DNA of 64,000 bases from Mesorhizobium comanense (GCF_005503535.1 NZ_SCNN01000004.1:124001-188000); one strand, 5' to 3'. Shown: positions 18,723 to 28,767, counted from the stretch's first letter. The notes: generated by a model from the letters alone, not told the origin. A program made the numbers and translations.

Positions 18723-19616
18723 CTACGGCTTGTGCCGGGCCGAGACCAATTCCGCCTTGCGCCGCGCCGTCTCCAGCCCGAGCCCGATGAAGCCGCGCGC
18801 GTGCCTGGCGAGCGCCATGTTGTCGGTCCACAGATTGCGCCAGATCGCGGTCTTCTTCGACAGGTTCTCGTCGACGATCTCCGACGAGAAGGATTCGAAG
18901 CTGAGGTCGTCGCTGTACCCTATGGCCGTCAGCGCATCGAATATGCCGGCGAAGTCGATGTTGCCGGTTCCAAGGAAGCCGCGATGGCTCTCGCCGATAT
19001 GGACATAGCCGATCTTGGCTGCGGCATGGCGGATGGCGAGCCCGACATCGGCCTCTTCGATGTTCATGTGGAAGGTATCGAGATGCAGGAAGATGTTGTC
19101 CGAGCCGGTGTCCTCGATGAAGGCAAGCCCCTGTGCGGCGGTGTTGAGCAGGTTGCTTTCGAAGCGATTGACGATTTCGAGATTGAGCGTGACACCTGCC
19201 GCCTTGGCCGTCTCGGCGACCTTGGCAAGCGTTGCGGCGCTGCGGTTCCATTGATCGCGTGTCGGCGCCTCGACCTGCAGGCCATGGCTCGTCGACAAGA
19301 TGCCGGCGACCTTGCTGCCGCCAAGGTCGCGCGTCAGCGCGATGGTCTCATTGAGGATTTCGACGCCGCGCGCGGCGACAGCCTTGTCGGCGCTCGATAT
19401 GTCGCCATCGGTGGGCAGCCCGATGCTGATCGCCACGCCGAGGCCGAGACCGGCGATGCGCTTGGCAAGCCCGCCGATATCGACGTCGGCGGGGTCGAGA
19501 TAGGAGAATTCGATCAGGTCGAAACCCGCCTCCCTTGTATTGGCCAGCGTGCGTTCGAGCTCGTTCTGCGCCGAACTCGCCGACCAGACGAAAGAATGGA
19601 TTCCGATGCGCGACAT
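18723..19616 (-). CDS. Sugar 3-epimerase of the tagatose/allulose 3-epimerase type
   Basis: A 297-residue AP-endonuclease-2-fold (TIM barrel) protein. The two catalytic glutamates of ketose 3-epimerases are visible: LNLEIVNRFE (about residue 147) and SFESFSSEI (about 242), with metal-site HLDTFHMNIEE (about 178-188) and HIGESHRGFLGTGN between. It should interconvert ketoses or ketose phosphates at C3 (for example D-tagatose/D-sorbose, D-allulose/D-fructose or L-ribulose/L-xylulose). It belongs with the RbsABC-type transporter and FGGY kinase upstream, but an intrinsic terminator lies between it and the binding-protein gene, so expression may be lower. Confidence 0.82.
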   Translation of the reverse strand: MSRIGIHSFVWSASSAQNELERTLANTREAGFDLIEFSYLDPADVDIGGLAKRIAGLGLGVAISIGLPTDGDISSADKAVAARGVEILNETIALTRDLGGSKVAGILSTSHGLQVEAPTRDQWNRSAATLAKVAETAKAAGVTLNLEIVNRFESNLLNTAAQGLAFIEDTGSDNIFLHLDTFHMNIEEADVGLAIRHAAAKIGYVHIGESHRGFLGTGNIDFAGIFDALTAIGYSDDLSFESFSSEIVDENLSKKTAIWRNLWTDNMALARHARGFIGLGLETARRKAELVSARHKP

Positions 19617-19644
19617 GATCGTCTCCGGTTAACGGGCAGGAAGG

Positions 19645-19675
19645 AAAAAGCGCGGCCGGATCAATCCGGCCGCGC
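19645..19675 (-). terminator. Intrinsic terminator after the sugar-binding protein gene
   Basis: A perfect 12 bp inverted repeat (GCGCGGCCGGAT / ATCCGGCCGCGC) at 19650-19675. On the minus strand it is followed by TTTTT and CC TT, the classic rho-independent arrangement. It lies between the binding-protein stop and the epimerase start, so it would end most transcripts of the ABC operon and reduce read-through. Confidence 0.8.
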
Positions 19676-19689
19676 CCGTGTCGGATGGA

Positions 19690-20628
19690 TCAGCGGGCCG
19701 CGGTCCAGCCCTTGTAGTCCTTGAGGTTCTCGGCCGTGATCAGCTTGGGATCGAGCAGCACGGTGGCCTCGGCCGGCTTCTTGCCGGCCAGCAGCTCGGC
19801 CGCCATGGTCAGCGACTGGCCGGCCATCACATAGGGATCCTGCGAGGCCGACGCCTTGATCATCGACTTGCCGGAGGAGAGCTCCTTTTCGATGTCGGGG
19901 GCGCCGTCGACCGCGGTGAAGATGAACTCCGAGCGGTTGAGCTGCTTGGCGGCGAGCTGGGCGCCGATCGCCGTCGGATCGTTGATGGCGAACACAGCGT
20001 CGATCTTGTCGAAACGGGTCAGCAGCGCCTGGAACACCTTCAGGCCGCCGTCGCGCGAACCTTCGGCGTTCTGGTCGTCGGACAGGATCTTGATGTCGGG
20101 ATGCTGGGCGAGCACGTTCTTGCAGCCCTTGACCCGCTCCAGGATCGACGACGAGGCCGGGCCGTTGAGGATGACGTAGTCACCCTTGCCGCCCGTGTGG
20201 TCGACCAGATACTGGCAGGCCTCCTCGCCGGCCTTGACGTTGTTGGTCATCACGGTGACGTCGGCGCCAGGCGCCGAAACGTCGAAGGCCGCGACGATGA
20301 TGCCCGCCGCCTGCGCCTTCTTCACAGCGGGCGCGATCGCCTTGGCATCGACAGCGTTGAGCATGATCACGTCGACGCCGGCGGCGATGAAGGAATCGAC
20401 CTGCGAGACCTGCTTGTTGAGATCGTAGTCGGCCGATACCGAGGTCACCTCCACCTTCGGATTGATCTTCTTGGCCGCGTCCTCGATGCCCTTGATGGTG
20501 GCGACGAAGAACGGGTTGCCGAGCAGGCCGACCGAGATGCCGACCTTGTTGAGGTCCTTGGCCGATGCCGGCGCGATGGCGACAGCCGCGAACGCGGCGC
20601 CGCAAAGCAGTTTGGCGATGGTCTTCAT
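19690..20628 (-). CDS. Ribose-type ABC sugar-binding protein
   Basis: Periplasmic ligand-binding protein of the RbsB type (peripla_BP_4). The 312-residue protein has a signal peptide ending PASA at about residue 23, then GISVGLLGNPFF, DSFIAAGVDVIMLNAVD, VMTNNVKAGEEA and NDPTAIGAQLA, which line the sugar cleft in the family. It is followed by a terminator and preceded after 80 bases by the permease gene, in the same direction. The kinase and DeoR regulator of the operon imply uptake of an unphosphorylated sugar or polyol, whose identity is unknown. Confidence 0.92.
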   Translation of the reverse strand: MKTIAKLLCGAAFAAVAIAPASAKDLNKVGISVGLLGNPFFVATIKGIEDAAKKINPKVEVTSVSADYDLNKQVSQVDSFIAAGVDVIMLNAVDAKAIAPAVKKAQAAGIIVAAFDVSAPGADVTVMTNNVKAGEEACQYLVDHTGGKGDYVILNGPASSSILERVKGCKNVLAQHPDIKILSDDQNAEGSRDGGLKVFQALLTRFDKIDAVFAINDPTAIGAQLAAKQLNRSEFIFTAVDGAPDIEKELSSGKSMIKASASQDPYVMAGQSLTMAAELLAGKKPAEATVLLDPKLITAENLKDYKGWTAAR

Positions 20629-20708
20629 TACGCTTACTTCCTCCTGATGCCTCGCGCCTCTCGCGTTGCGTTACACAAGCCGGTCGTTGATGCCGGCGAC
20701 CAGGTCAC

Positions 20709-21704
20709 TCACGTTCTCGCCCCTGCCTGGAGTCTGTAACGGTCGAGGGCGACCGCCACGATGATGACCAATCCCTTGATGATGTACTGCCAGATGTCCG
20801 AAACGCCGGCCAAGATGAGCCCGTTGGACAGCACCGCGATGATCAGGCCGCCGATCAGCGTGCCCCAGATCGAACCGACGCCGCCGACGAAACTGGTGCC
20901 GCCAAGGATCACCGCCGCGATGGCGTCGAGTTCATAGCTTTGCCCGAGTTGCAGGCCGTTGGCCGCGTAGAGCCTTGCGGCCGACATGGCGCCGCCAAGG
21001 CCGGCGAGCAGGCCCGAAACGCCATAGACGAACAGCAGCACCAGCGGCACCTTGATGCCGGTCAGCCGCGCCGCCTCGGCATTGCCGCCGACGGCGTAGA
21101 TCCAGGTGCCGAGCACGCTGCGTTTCAGCACCAGCCAGGACAGCACCACCACGGTGAGCGCGATGATGACCAGCCAGGGAATTCCGAGGACCGAGCCGTT
21201 GCCGATGAAATCGAACGGCAGGTCCGAATTGAACACGGTCGTATCCTCGCCGAGCAGCCGGGCGATGCCGCGCACGGCGGTCAGCGAACCCAGCGTGACG
21301 ATGAAGGGCGGCAACCTGATATAGGCGACGAGCAGCCCGTTGATCAGCCCGAAGCCGAGACCCGCCAGAATGGCCGCCGGCACGCCGAGCAGCCCCCAGT
21401 CCGGCACCAGCGACACCAGCACCGCCACCATTGCCGCGGCGGCGAGAATGGAACCGACGGACAGGTCGATGCCGCCGGTGAGGATGACGAAGGTCATGCC
21501 TGCCGCGAGCACGATGTTGATCGACGATTGCTGCGTGACGATCAACAGGTTGGTGCCGGTCAGGAAGCGTGGATTGATGAACTGGAAGCCGGCGGCAAGC
21601 AGGATCAATACGGGCAGCATGCCAAGCGCGGCGAAAGCGGTGCGCAGCCGCCGGCTTCTGAGCGCCGCCTGGTCCCCGCTCGTCACCGTCGTTTTGTCGC
21701 TCAT
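20709..21704 (-). CDS. Ribose-type ABC sugar permease
   Basis: A 331-residue RbsC-type inner membrane permease with about eight to ten hydrophobic segments. The family motifs [18 protein letters not shown] (about 70-87) and [23 protein letters not shown] (about 262-284) are clear. It is the only permease of the system, so it would work as a homodimer with the double ATPase. Its ATG overlaps the ATPase stop by 4 bases, showing translational coupling. Confidence 0.92.
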   Translation of the reverse strand: MSDKTTVTSGDQAALRSRRLRTAFAALGMLPVLILLAAGFQFINPRFLTGTNLLIVTQQSSINIVLAAGMTFVILTGGIDLSVGSILAAAAMVAVLVSLVPDWGLLGVPAAILAGLGFGLINGLLVAYIRLPPFIVTLGSLTAVRGIARLLGEDTTVFNSDLPFDFIGNGSVLGIPWLVIIALTVVVLSWLVLKRSVLGTWIYAVGGNAEAARLTGIKVPLVLLFVYGVSGLLAGLGGAMSAARLYAANGLQLGQSYELDAIAAVILGGTSFVGGVGSIWGTLIGGLIIAVLSNGLILAGVSDIWQYIIKGLVIIVAVALDRYRLQAGART

Positions 21705-23245
21705 TTCTGGGCCGCTCCCGTCGCAAGTTCCATGATCGCCTCCTGACGAAGCGGTTCGCCCTCGGATGCCGTCACCTCGCCCGCGATGGCGCCGTCACGC
21801 ATGACCAGCACCCGGTCTGCGACACCGATCACCTCGGGCAGTTCGCTGGAGATCATCAGGATGGCGATGCCCTTGTTGGCGAGACTGTCGATCAGCCGGT
21901 AGATTTCGGACTTGGCGCCGACATCGACGCCGCGCGTCGGTTCGTCGAGGATGACGACCTTGGGCTCGGTCTCCAGCAGCCGGGCGAGCAGCACCTTCTG
22001 CTGGTTGCCGCCCGACAGCGAGCCGGCATTGGCCTGCGCCGACCGGGTGCGGATGGAGAGATCCGCGACGGCCTTCGCCGCGCGCCTGTCGGCGGCCGCG
22101 AAGTCGCGGAATCCGCCGGTTCGCGCATCGCGGCTCAGCACGCCCATGCTGATGTTGTCGGAGATCGACATGTCGAGGAACAGGCCGAGTTCCTTGCGGT
22201 CCTCGGTGAGATAGGCGATGCCGGCGTCGAGCGCCTCGCGAGGTGAGCCGATGGTCACGGGCTTGCCCTCGAGTTCCAGCGTGCCGGCGCTGCGCCTGTC
22301 CGCGCCGAAGATCAATCGTGCAAGCTCGGTGCGGCCGGAGCCGACGAGGCCCGCCAGCGCCAGAACCTCGCCCTTGTGAAGGTCGAACGAACAGTTCTTC
22401 AGCAGCCGCCCGTCGGACATGCCGCGTACAGAGAGCGCGACGGCGCGCTTCGCGTCCGGCGGACGATGATCCTTCTTGTAGAAGGCCGAGAGATCGCGCC
22501 CGACCATCATCGCGACGAGCCGTGAGGCGCTGAGGTCGGCGCGCTCCAGCGTGCCGACATAGCCGCTGTCGCGCAGCACGCTGACGCGGTCGGCGAGCTG
22601 GTAGACTTCTTCCATGCGGTGACTGATGTAGATGATGGCGATGCCTTGCGCCTTCAGCGTTGCGATCACCTCGAACAGGCGGTCGGTTTCGCGCGAGGTC
22701 AGCGACGTCGTCGGCTCGTCCATGACGATGATGCGCGCATTGGTCGACAGCGCCCGGGCGATCTCGACCAGTTGGCGCTCGCCAAGCGACAGGCTGGAGA
22801 CCAGGGCGCGCGCGGAAAACGACACGCCGAGCCGCGCGATGATTTCACTGGCGCGCCGATGGCACTGCTCGCGGTCGACGATGCCGAAGCGGCGCGGCTC
22901 GTTGCCGAGGAAGATGTTCTGCGCCACCGTCAGGTTGGGCGCCAGCGACAGCTCCTGGTAGATCACCGCAATGCCCGCGGCTCGCGCCTTGATCGGGTCG
23001 CCGGTCGTGGCGGGCACGCCGTCGATAAGAATTTCGCCTCCGGCATCCGGCCGATAAGCGCCCGACAGCACCTTCATCAACGTCGACTTGCCGGCGCCGT
23101 TCTCGCCCATCAGCGCATGCAGTTCGCCGGCATGGACCGAGAGCGACACATCCTGTAGGGCGCGGATCGCACCGAAGGTCTTGGAGATGTGGTGCATCTC
23201 CAGCACCGGCCGGCGTGCCGCGCTTGGCTGGGCCGCCACACTCAT
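21701..23245 (-). CDS. Ribose-type ABC sugar ATPase (two nucleotide-binding domains)
   Basis: A 514-residue RbsA-type protein with tandem ATPase domains. The first has a canonical P-loop GENGAGKST (about 49-57) and signature LSLGERQ; the second has the usual degenerate P-loop [10 protein letters not shown] and signature LSGGNQQK. Each is followed by a Walker B DEPT. It energises the neighbouring single permease. The start overlaps the kinase stop by 4 bases and the stop overlaps the permease start, so kinase, ATPase and permease are coupled. Confidence 0.93.
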   Translation of the reverse strand: MSVAAQPSAARRPVLEMHHISKTFGAIRALQDVSLSVHAGELHALMGENGAGKSTLMKVLSGAYRPDAGGEILIDGVPATTGDPIKARAAGIAVIYQELSLAPNLTVAQNIFLGNEPRRFGIVDREQCHRRASEIIARLGVSFSARALVSSLSLGERQLVEIARALSTNARIIVMDEPTTSLTSRETDRLFEVIATLKAQGIAIIYISHRMEEVYQLADRVSVLRDSGYVGTLERADLSASRLVAMMVGRDLSAFYKKDHRPPDAKRAVALSVRGMSDGRLLKNCSFDLHKGEVLALAGLVGSGRTELARLIFGADRRSAGTLELEGKPVTIGSPREALDAGIAYLTEDRKELGLFLDMSISDNISMGVLSRDARTGGFRDFAAADRRAAKAVADLSIRTRSAQANAGSLSGGNQQKVLLARLLETEPKVVILDEPTRGVDVGAKSEIYRLIDSLANKGIAILMISSELPEVIGVADRVLVMRDGAIAGEVTASEGEPLRQEAIMELATGAAQK

Positions 23246-24621
23246 CGCGCACCGCCCGCCGCTTTGGTGGCGCTGTCATGACCGGCGACGCGGTCGCGCC
23301 AGGCATCGCGATAGGCGGCAAGGCCGTTGAAGCGTGCGGCATGCGCCGGCCCTGGCGGCTCGGCGGCGAAGTCACGCCCCAAGCTCTCGAAGGCGAGCGC
23401 GGCGGCGCCGGTCGCACTGCCCTCCAGCGAAGCCCCCTGCAGGAAGGCCTGCCCCAGGCGAAGCTGCGCCAGCAGCCCGGCGAGCAGGCCGCCAGTGTTC
23501 AGCCCGCCATCGACGATCACCGTGTTTTTCGAATGGATCAGGTCAAGGCAGAGATCGATCATCATCGCCACATAGAGCAGCGCCGCGGCCGCGCGTTCGC
23601 CCGCGTCGGGCTCGCGGCCGACCAGCCGGCCCGGGTGGTCCGGCATCGGCCCGCCCGGCGCGAAGCTCGGCAGCGCCATGATGTCGGCGTCGAGCGCCTG
23701 CTGCACCGAGCCTTGCGGGATCTCGCCTTGCCAGCCGCCGCTGATGACGGCGAATTCGCGCCCGCCCATGAAGCGGATGGTCGGCACCGGGCCGCCATCG
23801 ACATCGACATTGACCAGCATGTCGCGCTCGCGGTCGAGTGCGTCCAGCGGACAGTCGGGATTGAGCACGACCACCCATGTGCCGGTCGACACGACGGTGA
23901 GCGAACCAAGCGCCTGCCGGCGATAGGTATGCAAGGCCGCATTGGAATCGTGAACGCCGTTGTGGATGGCGATCGGCCGCGAAGCACCGCCAAGGCGCCG
24001 TTCGCCGATGACCGCGCCGGCGCGTTCGAAGGCCGGCATCCGGCCGCGCCACCCCTGGGCATCGACAAGCGAGGAGAAATCGCGCCTGCGCGGCGCCCAA
24101 AGGTGCGAATGGCAGCCGAGATAGGACACTTCCGAAACGGCTCGGCCACCGAGCCGCCAGCTCCAGTACTGGGGATAACCGAGGATCGAGCTTGCCCCTG
24201 CGAACGCGTCGGGGTCGACCTCCTGCAGCCACAGCATGTGACGGCCATAGTTGAAGCCGAGCGGCAGGCGCGGCGAGAAGGTCTCGGCGAAATCCGGAAT
24301 GCGCCGGTCGATCCGCGCCGCGATTTCGGTGGGCGGCTCCTGCTCGTAGTCGAGGATCGCATGCGTCAGCGCCTTGTCGTCGACAAGGGCGAAGGTGCAC
24401 CCATGGCCCGAGACCGTGACCCCTTCCACGCCATGGCTCTCCGCCGCGTCGGTGACCGCGCCGAGGGCCCAGTCGTGGAGGCTGGCCTCGTCGAGCACGC
24501 TGAAGCCGGCCTGATCAATCCATTTCGGCTGGGTGCGGCGCTCGTCGAGGATGCGACCGTCCTGGCCGAAGACGAACAGCTTCGAATTGGTCTTGCCGAA
24601 GTCGAGCACGGCCACTTTCAC
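23242..24621 (-). CDS. FGGY-family carbohydrate kinase (first of two)
   Basis: A 459-residue sugar kinase. [13 protein letters not shown] at the N-terminus is the phosphate-1 motif, [14 protein letters not shown] is near residue 70, [12 protein letters not shown] (about 245) is the phosphate-2 region and [13 protein letters not shown] (about 385) the adenosine motif. The FGKTNSK start and the TGTW motif place it with the fuculokinase/rhamnulokinase-like branch more than xylulokinase. It should phosphorylate the sugar brought in by the ABC transporter, whose ATPase gene it overlaps. It follows the DeoR gene, again with a 4-base overlap. Confidence 0.85.
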   Translation of the reverse strand: MKVAVLDFGKTNSKLFVFGQDGRILDERRTQPKWIDQAGFSVLDEASLHDWALGAVTDAAESHGVEGVTVSGHGCTFALVDDKALTHAILDYEQEPPTEIAARIDRRIPDFAETFSPRLPLGFNYGRHMLWLQEVDPDAFAGASSILGYPQYWSWRLGGRAVSEVSYLGCHSHLWAPRRRDFSSLVDAQGWRGRMPAFERAGAVIGERRLGGASRPIAIHNGVHDSNAALHTYRRQALGSLTVVSTGTWVVVLNPDCPLDALDRERDMLVNVDVDGGPVPTIRFMGGREFAVISGGWQGEIPQGSVQQALDADIMALPSFAPGGPMPDHPGRLVGREPDAGERAAAALLYVAMMIDLCLDLIHSKNTVIVDGGLNTGGLLAGLLAQLRLGQAFLQGASLEGSATGAAALAFESLGRDFAAEPPGPAHAARFNGLAAYRDAWRDRVAGHDSATKAAGGAR

Positions 24622-25400
24622 GGGACGGCTCCCGAGGCGGAAGCGATCCGCACCATGACGCCGGCATCCTCCAGCATGCGTGCGTCGGCATCGGAGAGGC
24701 CGTCATCGGTCACCAGCGTGCCGATGCGCGACCAGGGCAGCGCGACATTGCGGGCGTGGATCGACAGTTTGCGGCTGTCGGCCAACACCACGATCTGGTC
24801 GGCGCACAGGCTCAGGTCGATGATGGAGCGCACCAGCAGCGGATGCGATTCCAACACCCCTTCCTGGTTGAGGCCCTGTGCGCCGAGAAAGAATTTCGAG
24901 GCATAGAAGGGGCTGGCCTGGGCCAGCGAATGAATGATGCCGGGCTCGCGATGCAGGTCGCCGCCGGCAACCGTCAGACTGCAATGGCCATGGTCGCTGA
25001 GATAGGCGGCGAGCGGCATCGAATTGGTGTAGAGCCGTATATTGCGGTCGGCGAGCTTGACACCGAGATGGAAGCAAGTGGAGCCGCCATGCACTATGAC
25101 GGCATCGCCGTCGCTCACCATGGTCGCCGCGACACTTGCGATCTGCCGCTTTGCCTCGACCGCGAGGTCGCGGTTCTCGTCATAGGGCCGGGCATAGGCC
25201 ACGCCGCCTTGGGAGGCGCCGTCGAGCGCCGAGATGCCGCCATAGACCTTGCGGGCCTCACCGGCCTCGTCGATCCGGTCGATATCGCGCCTCACCGTCG
25301 CCGCCGATACGCCAAGCCGCTCCTGAAGCTCGCGCACCGAGGCGAACGGACGATCCCGCAAGAGCTCAACGATCTGACGCTGGCGGCCGGAGTCGCTCAA
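24618..25400 (-). CDS. DeoR-family transcriptional repressor
   Basis: A 260-residue DeoR/GlpR regulator: N-terminal winged helix (RQIVELLRDRPFASVRELQERLGVSAATVRRDIDRI, about 8-43 when read in parts) and a C-terminal sugar-phosphate-sensing domain (VHGGSTCFHLGVKLADR near 115 and DQIVVLADSRKL near 200). Members usually sense a phosphorylated intermediate, which suits the linked FGGY kinase. It is the first gene of the leftward operon and is divergent from the aldolase gene, so it likely controls both directions through inverted repeats in the 182-base gap. Confidence 0.9.
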   Translation of the reverse strand: MSDSGRQRQIVELLRDRPFASVRELQERLGVSAATVRRDIDRIDEAGEARKVYGGISALDGASQGGVAYARPYDENRDLAVEAKRQIASVAATMVSDGDAVIVHGGSTCFHLGVKLADRNIRLYTNSMPLAAYLSDHGHCSLTVAGGDLHREPGIIHSLAQASPFYASKFFLGAQGLNQEGVLESHPLLVRSIIDLSLCADQIVVLADSRKLSIHARNVALPWSRIGTLVTDDGLSDADARMLEDAGVMVRIASASGAVP

Positions 25401-25416
25401 TTATTTTCCTCCCAAA

Positions 25417-25521
25417 TGCCATTTTCCATGGCAATTGGTGCAACTTACTCAACATCAGTTGGATTGCAAGCGGGTTTTGACGATAGTAGATCACTATTGA
25501 CGCAGATCACTCGCATCTGCG
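25417..25521. promoter_or_regulatory. Cluster of three inverted repeats between DeoR and aldolase genes
   Basis: Three clear palindromes lie in the divergent gap: TGCCAT-N5-ATGGCA at 25417-25433, ATAGT-N5-ACTAT at 25483-25497, and CGCAGAT-N7-ATCTGCG at 25501-25521. They are the best candidates for DeoR (or SorC) operators. Which protein binds which site is not known. Confidence 0.45.
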
Positions 25522-25582
25522 ATATCAGCGCCAATCCCGCCTGGCGGCGAGATTTCGTGCAAGCGTAGGAGAAGAAGGCGTC

Positions 25583-26629
25583 ATGGCAATCCAAGCTGAC
25601 GCGCGGGAAATGGCGGCCCTGCGTGCGCTTTCGGCCGACATTGGCAACGACCCGCATATGACGCAGGCAGCGGGCGGCAATACCTCGCTGAAAGCCGGCG
25701 ACACTTTGTGGATCAAGGCATCCGGCACCTGGCTGAAGGATGCCCTCGCCGATGATATCATGGTGCCGGTGGCGATGCCGCCGCTGCTGAAGGCCGTCGA
25801 GGAGCGCGATCCGGCAGCGGAAAAGCCGCAGGCATTCGCCATCGAGGCGCTCAACCCGCGCGGCTTGCGCCCGTCGATCGAGACCACGGTGCACGCCCTG
25901 ATGCCGCAACGCGTGGTCCTGCATGTGCACTGCGTCGACACGATTTCGCTTGCTGTGCAGGCCGACGGCGAGGCCGAGGTTGCCAGGCGGCTCGGCGGCA
26001 TCGAATGGGCCTATGTGCCTTATTTCCGGCCGGGCCTGCCGCTCGCTCGCGGCATTGCCGAAAAGCTGCGGCCCGGCGTCGACGTGCTGATCCTCGGCAA
26101 TCACGGGCTGGTCGTCGCCGCCGAAACCGTCGCCGAGGCGGACGCGCTGCTGCACCGCGTCCGATCGCTGCTGGCACGGCCGGCGCGTGCGACTGTCGCG
26201 CCCGACATCACGGCCCTGACGACGCTTGCCGGGGGCAGTGCCTACCGGTTGCCAGCGGATCTCGAAGCGCACGCCGTCGCGCTAGATCCAGAGAGCCGCC
26301 GCATGGCCGAAGCCGGCAGCCTCTATCCCGACCATGTCATCTTCCTCGGCCAGGGATCGGCCGTGGCGAGGCCGGGCGAGACTATAGCCGGCGTCACGGC
26401 GCGGCTCGGCGCGCCGCCCGTCGCGGTGCTGTTTCCCGGCGCCGGCGTGCTGATGCGCGCTGACGCCAGTGCAGGCGCCGACGCCATGCAGCGCTGCCTT
26501 GCCGATGTCACCGCGCGCGTCGATGGTAAAGCGCGGCTGAACTATCTCACCGCCGCCGAGAACGATGAACTGGTCAATTGGGACGCCGAGCAGTATCGCC
26601 AGAAGCTCAATGCGGCCGGCGCGGCCTAG
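25583..26629 (+). CDS. Class II aldolase/adducin-family protein
   Basis: A 348-residue protein whose N-terminal two-thirds is a class II aldolase domain. Zinc ligands are visible as His114 and His116 (VLHVHCVD) and His174 (GNHGLVV), with Glu100 before His104 as a possible acid/base. GGNTSLKAGDTLWIKASG (about 31-48) is the phosphate-binding segment. The C-terminal region (about 200-348) is extra relative to FucA/RhaD (about 215-275 residues). It probably cleaves a ketose phosphate made by the next gene, an FGGY kinase, to DHAP and an aldehyde. Position opposite the DeoR gene links it to the ABC operon. Confidence 0.82.
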   Translation: MAIQADAREMAALRALSADIGNDPHMTQAAGGNTSLKAGDTLWIKASGTWLKDALADDIMVPVAMPPLLKAVEERDPAAEKPQAFAIEALNPRGLRPSIETTVHALMPQRVVLHVHCVDTISLAVQADGEAEVARRLGGIEWAYVPYFRPGLPLARGIAEKLRPGVDVLILGNHGLVVAAETVAEADALLHRVRSLLARPARATVAPDITALTTLAGGSAYRLPADLEAHAVALDPESRRMAEAGSLYPDHVIFLGQGSAVARPGETIAGVTARLGAPPVAVLFPGAGVLMRADASAGADAMQRCLADVTARVDGKARLNYLTAAENDELVNWDAEQYRQKLNAAGAA

Positions 26630-26644
26630 CAAGGGACGGACGGC

Positions 26645-27919
26645 ATGACGCCACTCGTCGTCGGCATCGACATCGGCACCTCCGGCGCCCGCGCCGTCGC
26701 CATGCGCCAGGATTTTTCCATTGCCGGCCAGGCCGCTGTTCGGCTCGACAGGTTCGGCCAGAACCCCCGCGAGCCCCTGATATGGTGGCAGGCGGTCCAG
26801 GCGGCGTTGGCGGAGCTTCTTACGGGCATCGACCGCACCGCTGTCCGCGCCGTCGCCGTGGATGGCACATCAGGCACGCTGCTGCCGGTCGACAGCGATG
26901 GGCGGCCCCTGGCCGAGCCGCTGATGTACAATGACAAAGTGGATGACGCCGATATCCTGGCCATCATCGCCCGCGAGGCTCCGGAAGCGAGTGCCGCCCA
27001 CGGAGCGACCTCCGGCCTCGCCAAGGCCTTGCGGTTCCAGCACCTGCCCGGCATCAGCCGCATGCTGCACCAGGCGGACTGGATCGCCGGAAACCTGTCC
27101 GGACGGTTCGATGTCAGCGACGAGAACAATGCGCTCAAGACCGGCTACGACGTCGAAGCGCGCCACTGGCCGGACTGGATCGCCGCCACCGGCATGCGCA
27201 TGGATCTGCTGCCGCGCATTGTCGAACCGGGCGATGTCACCGGCCCCCTGAGCGCGACGGTAGCAGACCTGTTCGGCCTGTCGCGCGACGTGGCCGTGGT
27301 CGCCGGCACCACGGATGGCTGCGCCTCGTTTCTTGCAACCGGTGCGGCGGCGGTCGGAGACGGCGTCACGGCACTGGGATCCTCGCTGACCATCAAGATC
27401 CTGTCCGACCGGCCGATTTCGGCGCCGCGATTCGGCATTTACAGCCACCGGCTGGGCGATATGTGGCTGGCGGGCGGGGCGTCGAATTCCGGCGGCAAGG
27501 TTCTGGCTCAGCATTTTCCGCTCGCGCGCATCATCGAACTCAGCGCCGCGATCGATCCCACGACCGAGACCGGTCTCGACTACTATCCGCTCGGTACACC
27601 GGGAGAGCGCTTTCCGATCGCCGACCCGGCGCTGCCGCCTCGCCTTTCGCCTCGTCCGGCCAGCGACGCCGACTATCTCAAGGCGATGCTGGAAGGCATG
27701 GCTTCGATCGAGGCGCTTGGCTACGGCAGGCTGGCGGAACTTGGCGCGCCGGCGCTGACATCGGTGAGGAGCGTTGGCGGCGGCGCCGCGAACCCGGCCT
27801 GGACGGCGATACGGCAACGCAAGCTCGGCGTCGCTTTTCTGCCCGCATTGTCGGACGAGGCCGCCGCCGGTACCGCGCGGCTGGCGCTCAAGGGCGCGAG
27901 GAAGGCAGGGCTTGCATGA
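26645..27919 (+). CDS. FGGY-family carbohydrate kinase (second of two)
   Basis: A 424-residue kinase that begins VVGIDIGTSGARAVAM (phosphate-1 motif) and holds AVDGTSGTLLPVD, VVAGTTDGCASF and a late SVGGGAANPAW (adenosine motif). It is shorter than most members (about 480-520). It is a different subfamily from the kinase at 23.2-24.6 kb, so the region may process two substrates or two steps. It begins 15 bases after the aldolase stop and its TGA overlaps the ATG of the HAD phosphatase, so aldolase, kinase and phosphatase are coupled. Confidence 0.85.
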   Translation: MTPLVVGIDIGTSGARAVAMRQDFSIAGQAAVRLDRFGQNPREPLIWWQAVQAALAELLTGIDRTAVRAVAVDGTSGTLLPVDSDGRPLAEPLMYNDKVDDADILAIIAREAPEASAAHGATSGLAKALRFQHLPGISRMLHQADWIAGNLSGRFDVSDENNALKTGYDVEARHWPDWIAATGMRMDLLPRIVEPGDVTGPLSATVADLFGLSRDVAVVAGTTDGCASFLATGAAAVGDGVTALGSSLTIKILSDRPISAPRFGIYSHRLGDMWLAGGASNSGGKVLAQHFPLARIIELSAAIDPTTETGLDYYPLGTPGERFPIADPALPPRLSPRPASDADYLKAMLEGMASIEALGYGRLAELGAPALTSVRSVGGGAANPAWTAIRQRKLGVAFLPALSDEAAAGTARLALKGARKAGLA

Positions 27920-28767
27920 GTGCGAAAGAGATCGAACGCCTGGACGGCATCGGCTTGCTGGCTGAGCGCTATCAGGTCTTCCTGCTCGACCAGTTCGGAG
28001 TGCTGCACGACGGCCAGGCCCCCTATTCCGGCGCGGTGGAGGCCCTGTCGGCGCTCAAGCGCGCGGGCAAGACCGTGGTGCTGATTTCCAATTCGGGCAA
28101 GCGTGCCAGACCCAACGAGGATCGCTTGCTGACACTCGGCTTCGAAGCTGGAAGCTGGGATCACTTTGTTTCGTCCGGCGAGGTGGCGTGGCGGCGCTTT
28201 GACGGGATGGCGGCAGCCGGAGCGTTACGGCCCGGCACGAAATGTCTGCTGATCAGCCGCGATGGCGATCGCAGCGCGATCGAGCGCCTGCCTTTCATAA
28301 TGACGGGAACAGGCGAGGATGCCGAACTGGTATTGATCTCGGCCAGCGAGGGAGATCGTTACGATCTCGAGCACTATCGCCGACTGCTGGCCCCGGCTGC
28401 GGCGCGCCAGGTGCCGTGCTTCTGCACCAATCCGGACAAGATCATGCTGACTTCGGTCGGCGCCCGCTTCGGCGCCGGCGAGATCGCCGATCTCTATGAG
28501 AATCTGGGCGGCAGCGTCACCCGCATCGGCAAGCCCTATCCGGCGATCTTCGACGCGGCGCTGGCCCTGGCCGGCGAGCCGGACCGTGCCGGCGTGGTCT
28601 GCGTCGGCGACAGCGTCGAGCATGACATAGCCGGCGGCAACGGCGCCGGCATCGCGACAGCGCTGGTGCTGGGCGGTATTCTGGCGGACAGGTCGGATCT
28701 CGCCGCTGTGTTCGACGAGCACGATGCCTGGCCCGACTACGTCACCACATCTTTCAGCTTCCGCTGA
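27916..28767 (+). CDS. HAD-superfamily IIA hydrolase (TIGR01459-like)
   Basis: A 283-residue HAD phosphatase of the IIA (NagD-like) class. Motif I is LLDQFGVLHDG (an altered DxDGV with Phe), motif II VLISNSGKRA, motif III IGKPYPAIFDAAL and motif IV CVGDSVEHDIAGG. It should remove phosphate from a small metabolite, perhaps a by-product of the coupled kinase. The ATG overlaps the kinase stop as ATGA. Its last 14 bases overlap the end of the convergent SorC-family gene. Confidence 0.82.
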   Translation: MSAKEIERLDGIGLLAERYQVFLLDQFGVLHDGQAPYSGAVEALSALKRAGKTVVLISNSGKRARPNEDRLLTLGFEAGSWDHFVSSGEVAWRRFDGMAAAGALRPGTKCLLISRDGDRSAIERLPFIMTGTGEDAELVLISASEGDRYDLEHYRRLLAPAAARQVPCFCTNPDKIMLTSVGARFGAGEIADLYENLGGSVTRIGKPYPAIFDAALALAGEPDRAGVVCVGDSVEHDIAGGNGAGIATALVLGGILADRSDLAAVFDEHDAWPDYVTTSFSFR

